In this document: positions 60,723 to 64,000 of the stretch, piece by piece
How positions within the stretch are numbered: position 1 is the stretch's first letter
How the letters are laid out: each line of letters begins with the position of its first letter
Assembly (NCBI GenBank): GCA_024693365.1
Contig: JAILLF010000031.1
Location: 113,917 to 177,916, forward strand
DNA from: Acetatifactor sp.
Lineage (GTDB): Bacteria > Bacillota > Clostridia > Lachnospirales > Lachnospiraceae
Length of the DNA stretch: 64,000 bases
Direction of reading: 5' to 3'
Notes under the pieces: model-generated
Database searches by the model: none
Told to the model about the DNA's origin: nothing
Seen by the model: only the letters and a program-made list of their open reading frames with translations
Made by a program: the position numbers and the translations under genes

Positions 60723-62210
60723 ATGAAGCACTCGATCAAAAGGCAATTTGCATTGATCTTCATATTGCTGATGACCAGCGTGATTTTTCTCTGCTGGCTG
60801 GTCAATACGCTGTTTTTGGAAAAGTATTATCTGAGCAGGAAAACGGAGACCATTTATCAGGCGTATCTGGCCATCCGGGAAGCCGGAGAAAGCAACAGTT
60901 ATGCTTCCGAGGAGTTTCAAAAAAAGCTGGAAGACGTTTGCAACCGGAGCAATATCACCGCATACGTCATGGATGCGGATTCCCAGAAACAATATGTTTC
61001 CTCAAATGGCGGAGAGCAGCTTCAAATGCTGCTGTACGGCTACTTGCTTGGATATTATGATATCGATAAATATGAGGTAGTAAGAATGGATGAAGACTAC
61101 CGCATACATCGAAGCGTGCGAGGCGGAAGAGGTTATTTGGAAATATACGGGCGCCTAAGCTCCGGTATTTCCTTTATCATGAACACGCCGCTGGAAAGTA
61201 TCAAAGAGAGTGCATATCTTGCAACCAAATTCTTTTTTTACGTCGGAATCATCGGCGCAATCCTCGGCGGGGTCATCATTTGGCTGGTTGCCGGAAGGAT
61301 TACGAGGCCGATCTTGGGACTGAATGCTATTTCTGAAAAGATGGTGCATCTGGATTTCGACGCAAAGTATGAAGGAAAGGACAAGAATGAGATCGGAATT
61401 CTGGGAGAGAACATGAACAAGCTCTCACAGTCCCTTGAGGAGACCATTTCTGAATTAAAGTCGGCAAACAATGAGCTGCTGCGAGACATTGAAAAGAAAG
61501 ATAAAATTGATGAGATGAGAAGAGAGTTTCTTTCGAACGTGTCGCACGAGCTGAAGACGCCCATCGCGCTGATCAGGGGATATGCGGAAGGATTACAGGA
61601 GGGAATCGGTGACGATCCCGAGAGTAAGGATTTTTATTGCAGCGTGATCGTGGATGAATCGATAAAGATGAATCAGATAGTGCAAAAGCTTCTTTCCTTA
61701 AATCAGTTGGAATTTGGTCGGGAAGTTGCGCAGATGGAGCGGTTTGACTTAACGACGCTGGTCAGCAACGTGCTTTCCCAGGAAAGGATTCTTGCCCAAA
61801 AGGAGGGCATCAAGCTTGAGATGGAGGAGTGCCCGGCATATCACGTATGGGCTGACGAGTACATGACGGAAGAGGTGTTCTTGAATTATCTCTCGAATGC
61901 ATTTCATTATTGTATGGGAGAAAAGAAGATTCTTGTGACCCTGCAGAAGAGGAAAGACAAAATACGGACTTCCGTATTTAATACGGGAGATCCGATTCCG
62001 GAAGAATCCATACCGTATCTTTGGGATAAGTTTTATAAGGTTGATAAGGCGAGAACCAGGGAATATGGAGGCAGTGGCGTGGGACTGTCCATAGTGAAAG
62101 CCATCATGGAGTCCCTGAATCAGCAATATGGCGTGGAGAACCGGGAGGATGGCGTACTTTTTTGGTTTGAACTGGAATGTGCTGACGGAATGGACGGAGG
62201 AAAGGAATGA
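60723..62210 (+). CDS. Sensor histidine kinase
   Basis: A 495-residue kinase with two membrane helices (residues ~10-30 and ~165-190), an extracytoplasmic sensor of ~130 residues, a HAMP linker, the phospho-acceptor H box FLSNVSHELKTPIALIRGYAEGL, and a HATPase domain with N box NYLSNAFHY and G2 box GGSGVGLSIVKAI. The catalytic domain is complete. It is co-transcribed with the response regulator and overlaps hflX by four bases. The signal is unknown. Confidence 0.94.
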   Translation: MKHSIKRQFALIFILLMTSVIFLCWLVNTLFLEKYYLSRKTETIYQAYLAIREAGESNSYASEEFQKKLEDVCNRSNITAYVMDADSQKQYVSSNGGEQLQMLLYGYLLGYYDIDKYEVVRMDEDYRIHRSVRGGRGYLEIYGRLSSGISFIMNTPLESIKESAYLATKFFFYVGIIGAILGGVIIWLVAGRITRPILGLNAISEKMVHLDFDAKYEGKDKNEIGILGENMNKLSQSLEETISELKSANNELLRDIEKKDKIDEMRREFLSNVSHELKTPIALIRGYAEGLQEGIGDDPESKDFYCSVIVDESIKMNQIVQKLLSLNQLEFGREVAQMERFDLTTLVSNVLSQERILAQKEGIKLEMEECPAYHVWADEYMTEEVFLNYLSNAFHYCMGEKKILVTLQKRKDKIRTSVFNTGDPIPEESIPYLWDKFYKVDKARTREYGGSGVGLSIVKAIMESLNQQYGVENREDGVLFWFELECADGMDGGKE

Positions 62211-63487
62211 CGGAAGAATTTCAGGAGGAAAAACCCAGAATTATTCTGGTGGGTTTGAATCTGGGGGAACGGGAGGAGGATTTTGACCGTTCCATGAAGG
62301 AGTTAAAGAGTTTGGCTGAGGCCTGCGGAAAGCAGACGGTCGGGATCATCACGCAAAATGCGGAGACCGTAAATCAGGCTTTTTACGTGGGAACGGGCAA
62401 GGTGCGTGAGATAAAGGAGCTTGCGGACTTGCAGGATGCGGGCGAGGTGGTTTTCGACGATGCACTTTCGCCTTCCCAAATGAGGAACCTGGGGAAGGAA
62501 TTAGACCTGCCCGTAATCGACAGAACCAATTTGATTTTGGACATCTTTGCACTTCGGGCAAAGTCGAAGGAAGCAAAACTTCAGGTGGAGTCAGCGAGAC
62601 TTCAGTACATGTTGCCAAGGCTGATCGGAATGCGGGAGCAGCTGGGGCGTCAGGGCGGCGCCAGCGGCAGCCTCAGCAACAAGGGTGCCGGTGAAACGAA
62701 GCTGGAGCTTGACAGAAGAAGGATCATGCATAGGATCAGTGAGCTTCGGAAGGAACTGGCTGAGATTGAGGGAAACCGGGAGACCATGCGTAAGCGCAGG
62801 GACGATTCCCATTTGCCGCAGGTGGCACTTGTCGGATATACAAATGCGGGGAAGTCGACGATCATGAACCGCATGATCAGCCTGTATGGCGCTAAGAAGG
62901 AAAAGACGGTTCTGGAACAAAACATGTTGTTTGCCACGCTTGACGTCACCGTGCGCAGCATGGAGTTCCCGGATCACAAGTCTTTTTTGCTGACGGATAC
63001 GGTCGGATTTATCCATAAGCTGCCGACGGATCTTGTCAAGGCATTTCGTTCTACTTTGGATGAGGTGAAATATGCGGATCTGCTTTTGCACGTGGTGGAC
63101 GATTCGGACGAGAATCACAAGAAGCAGATGGAAGTGACGCAAAATACCCTTCGCGAGATCGGCGCGGGCAGCATCCCTCAGATTGTGGTATATAATAAGG
63201 CTGATCTTTTGAACATGGAAGATCTTCCCAGGGTGCAGGATGGTAAGATCTTTATGGCGGCGGCGCCGGGAATTGGCATTGAGGACCTTGCGGAGATGAT
63301 CCGGGAACAATTGTATGCCGGAAACGTGGATGCAGAGTTTTTGTTCCCTTATGATAAAGGAGGGGATGCTTCGCGGCTCATGGCAAGTGCAACGGTTCAG
63401 GGCACGGAGTACCGGCCGGATGGAATTTGGATCAAAGCGAGCTGTACAAAGAAGGAAGCTGTGAAGTACCAGAGATACGCCGTATAA
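62207..63487 (+). CDS. hflX: GTPase HflX
   Basis: HflX is a ribosome-associated GTPase that splits stalled ribosomes under stress. The 426 residues begin with the N-terminal glycine-rich domain (FYVGTGKVREIKELAD and the GQGGASGSLSNKGAGETKLELDRR segment). The G domain follows: GYTNAGKSTIMNRM (G1), TDTVGFIHKLP (G3) and VYNKADLL (G4). It overlaps the kinase gene by four bases (ATGA) and is followed by a terminator. Confidence 0.95.
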   Translation: MTEEFQEEKPRIILVGLNLGEREEDFDRSMKELKSLAEACGKQTVGIITQNAETVNQAFYVGTGKVREIKELADLQDAGEVVFDDALSPSQMRNLGKELDLPVIDRTNLILDIFALRAKSKEAKLQVESARLQYMLPRLIGMREQLGRQGGASGSLSNKGAGETKLELDRRRIMHRISELRKELAEIEGNRETMRKRRDDSHLPQVALVGYTNAGKSTIMNRMISLYGAKKEKTVLEQNMLFATLDVTVRSMEFPDHKSFLLTDTVGFIHKLPTDLVKAFRSTLDEVKYADLLLHVVDDSDENHKKQMEVTQNTLREIGAGSIPQIVVYNKADLLNMEDLPRVQDGKIFMAAAPGIGIEDLAEMIREQLYAGNVDAEFLFPYDKGGDASRLMASATVQGTEYRPDGIWIKASCTKKEAVKYQRYAV

Positions 63488-63600
63488 CGCGGTAATGCGA
63501 TAAAGGAAGCAGACTAGATTACAAATTGAATATACAATTTGGAATATTTAGATGAAATTCTCTAAAAGATCCCATTTGCACACTGTTGCAAAAGATAAGA

Positions 63601-63628
63601 AAAGCCTTGTTTTTAAGGCTTTTTTTGT
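63601..63628 (+). terminator. Rho-independent terminator after hflX
   Basis: AAAGCCTT pairs with AAGGCTTT followed by TTTTTG. It ends the two-component/hflX transcript about 110 bases after hflX. The gap between holds a CAAATTG/CAATTTG inverted repeat only. Confidence 0.85.
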
Positions 63629-63676
63629 TGAATACGTAAATTGTGATATTTCGTAGAAAAATTTTGAAATTGGGTG

Positions 63677-63705
63677 TTGACATTCTGGTGGGTCGGTGAT
63701 ACAAT
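63677..63705 (+). promoter_or_regulatory. Upstream promoter (P1) of the rrn-type leader
   Basis: Perfect TTGACA, 17 bases, TACAAT. Two strong tandem promoters ahead of a long non-coding leader are typical of rRNA operons. Confidence 0.85.
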
Positions 63706-63800
63706 CAAATTCGTCGCTGAGGCAGAGAGCTGAAAGCGAGGCTGCAAAAAGCCTTTTAGACAATGAAAAATCAGGATGAGAAATTTCTTGAAAAAAGTTG

Positions 63801-63829
63801 TTGACAAGTGCTTGCAGCGGTGGTATTAT
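63801..63829 (+). promoter_or_regulatory. Downstream promoter (P2) of the rrn-type leader
   Basis: Perfect TTGACA, 17 bases, TGGTATTAT (extended -10). The stronger of the two tandem promoters, 124 bases after P1. Confidence 0.88.
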
Positions 63830-63830
63830 A

Positions 63831-64000
63831 ACAAAGCTGTCGCAAGAAACAAAGACAGCAACGCACCTTGATAAGTAAACAACAATGCAACCCTGAAAAT
63901 TCCAGAGAAAAGGCTCTTAGGCAGCCTGATCTCCGAGATTTCAGAGAACAAATACCTAAACAAAACAGTAAAAGCCAGATTAACAATATCGTTGATCCGG
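63831..64000 (+). other. Probable rRNA operon leader with boxA-like site (continues past the window)
   Basis: The 170 bases after P2 contain no ORF. GCACCTTGATAAGTAAACAA at about 63863 is like the boxA/leader sequence that precedes 16S rRNA genes in Clostridia, and the following AT-rich sequence (AACAAAACAGTAAAAGCC) fits a leader. The start of 16S rRNA (AGAGTTTGATCCTGG) is not recognised before base 64000, so the rRNA gene itself should lie just beyond. Confidence 0.65.

Noticed and set aside
1-64000. CRISPR array or tRNA genes
   Set aside because: No array of regularly spaced direct repeats and no tRNA cloverleaf signature were seen; the only GGTTCGA arm belongs to tmRNA.
63985-64000. Start of 16S rRNA at the window end
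   Set aside because: TTGATCCGG resembles but does not match GAGTTTGATCCTGG, so no rRNA feature is called.

Overview
The window looks like a chromosome segment of a Gram-positive, anaerobic member of the Clostridia, most likely family Lachnospiraceae. The main reason is the gene order asp23-nusB-xseA-xseB-ispA-dxs-tlyA-nadK-argR-recN-spoIVB. Starts are preceded by strong AGGAGG-type sites, TTG and GTG starts are common, and a class II lysine (L-box) leader precedes dapAB. Nearly all genes are on the + strand, and the window ends in the tandem promoters and leader of what appears to be an rRNA operon.

Layout. 1-1.4 kb: tail of a probable solute-binding protein, a small Cys-rich membrane protein, then the wreck of the spoIIIA sporulation operon (5' end of spoIIIAA joined almost directly to a broken spoIIIAH). 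1.4-1.7 kb: a ~270-bp imperfect palindrome whose ends carry a GTGTCA...TGACAC repeat. 1.8-5.9 kb: deoB, prfC and a transglutaminase-like lipoprotein. 5.9-16.4 kb: the conserved housekeeping run from asp23 to recN and then spoIVB; spo0A, normally next, is not there. 16.4-21.9 kb: envelope/sugar genes (orphan membrane protein, GT4 glycosyltransferase with an 11-residue-repeat tail, GH13 glucosidase, acyltransferase). 22-25.4 kb: bipA (minus strand), a double-OB SSB-like protein and a CobO-type adenosyltransferase. 25.4-27.5 kb: lysine riboswitch with dapA-dapB. 27.6-31.4 kb: small lipoprotein, a eukaryote-type HisA, a degenerate LytM protein, a YerC-type regulator, a DUF1836 protein and an XRE regulator. 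31.5-36.2 kb: polyamine transporter potABCD. 36.2-40.6 kb: pcrA, an acidic membrane protein and rlmD.

40.6-47.6 kb is the most unusual part: a tight six-gene operon. It encodes an unknown protein, a MoxR-like AAA+ ATPase with a long helical N-terminal half, a protein resembling the VWA-like partners of such ATPases, a short TelA-like protein, a double-zinc-ribbon membrane protein, and a membrane-anchored protein whose C-terminal domain resembles toxin RNases. It ends at two copies of the GTGTCA repeat. 47.6-51.5 kb: yqeG, secG, rnr, smpB and ssrA (tmRNA), a translation-quality-control group. 51.6-56.6 kb: a zinc-ribbon membrane protein and a three-gene ABC-2 exporter. 56.6-63.5 kb: fused FeoAB, a voltage-gated-type K+ channel, a two-component system and hflX. 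63.5-64 kb: terminator, two consensus promoters and an rrn-type leader with a boxA-like site, which is the kind of site the NusB encoded here acts on.

Two themes stand out. The sporulation genes are decaying: spoIIIA has collapsed, spoIIIAH carries a stop and a frameshift, and the spo0A slot is occupied by an unrelated gene, although spoIVB keeps its catalytic residues. There is also a strong codon-context bias: Asn/Asp/Tyr/His codons before Val end in C (13 of 13 in dxs by hand count), enriching ACGT.
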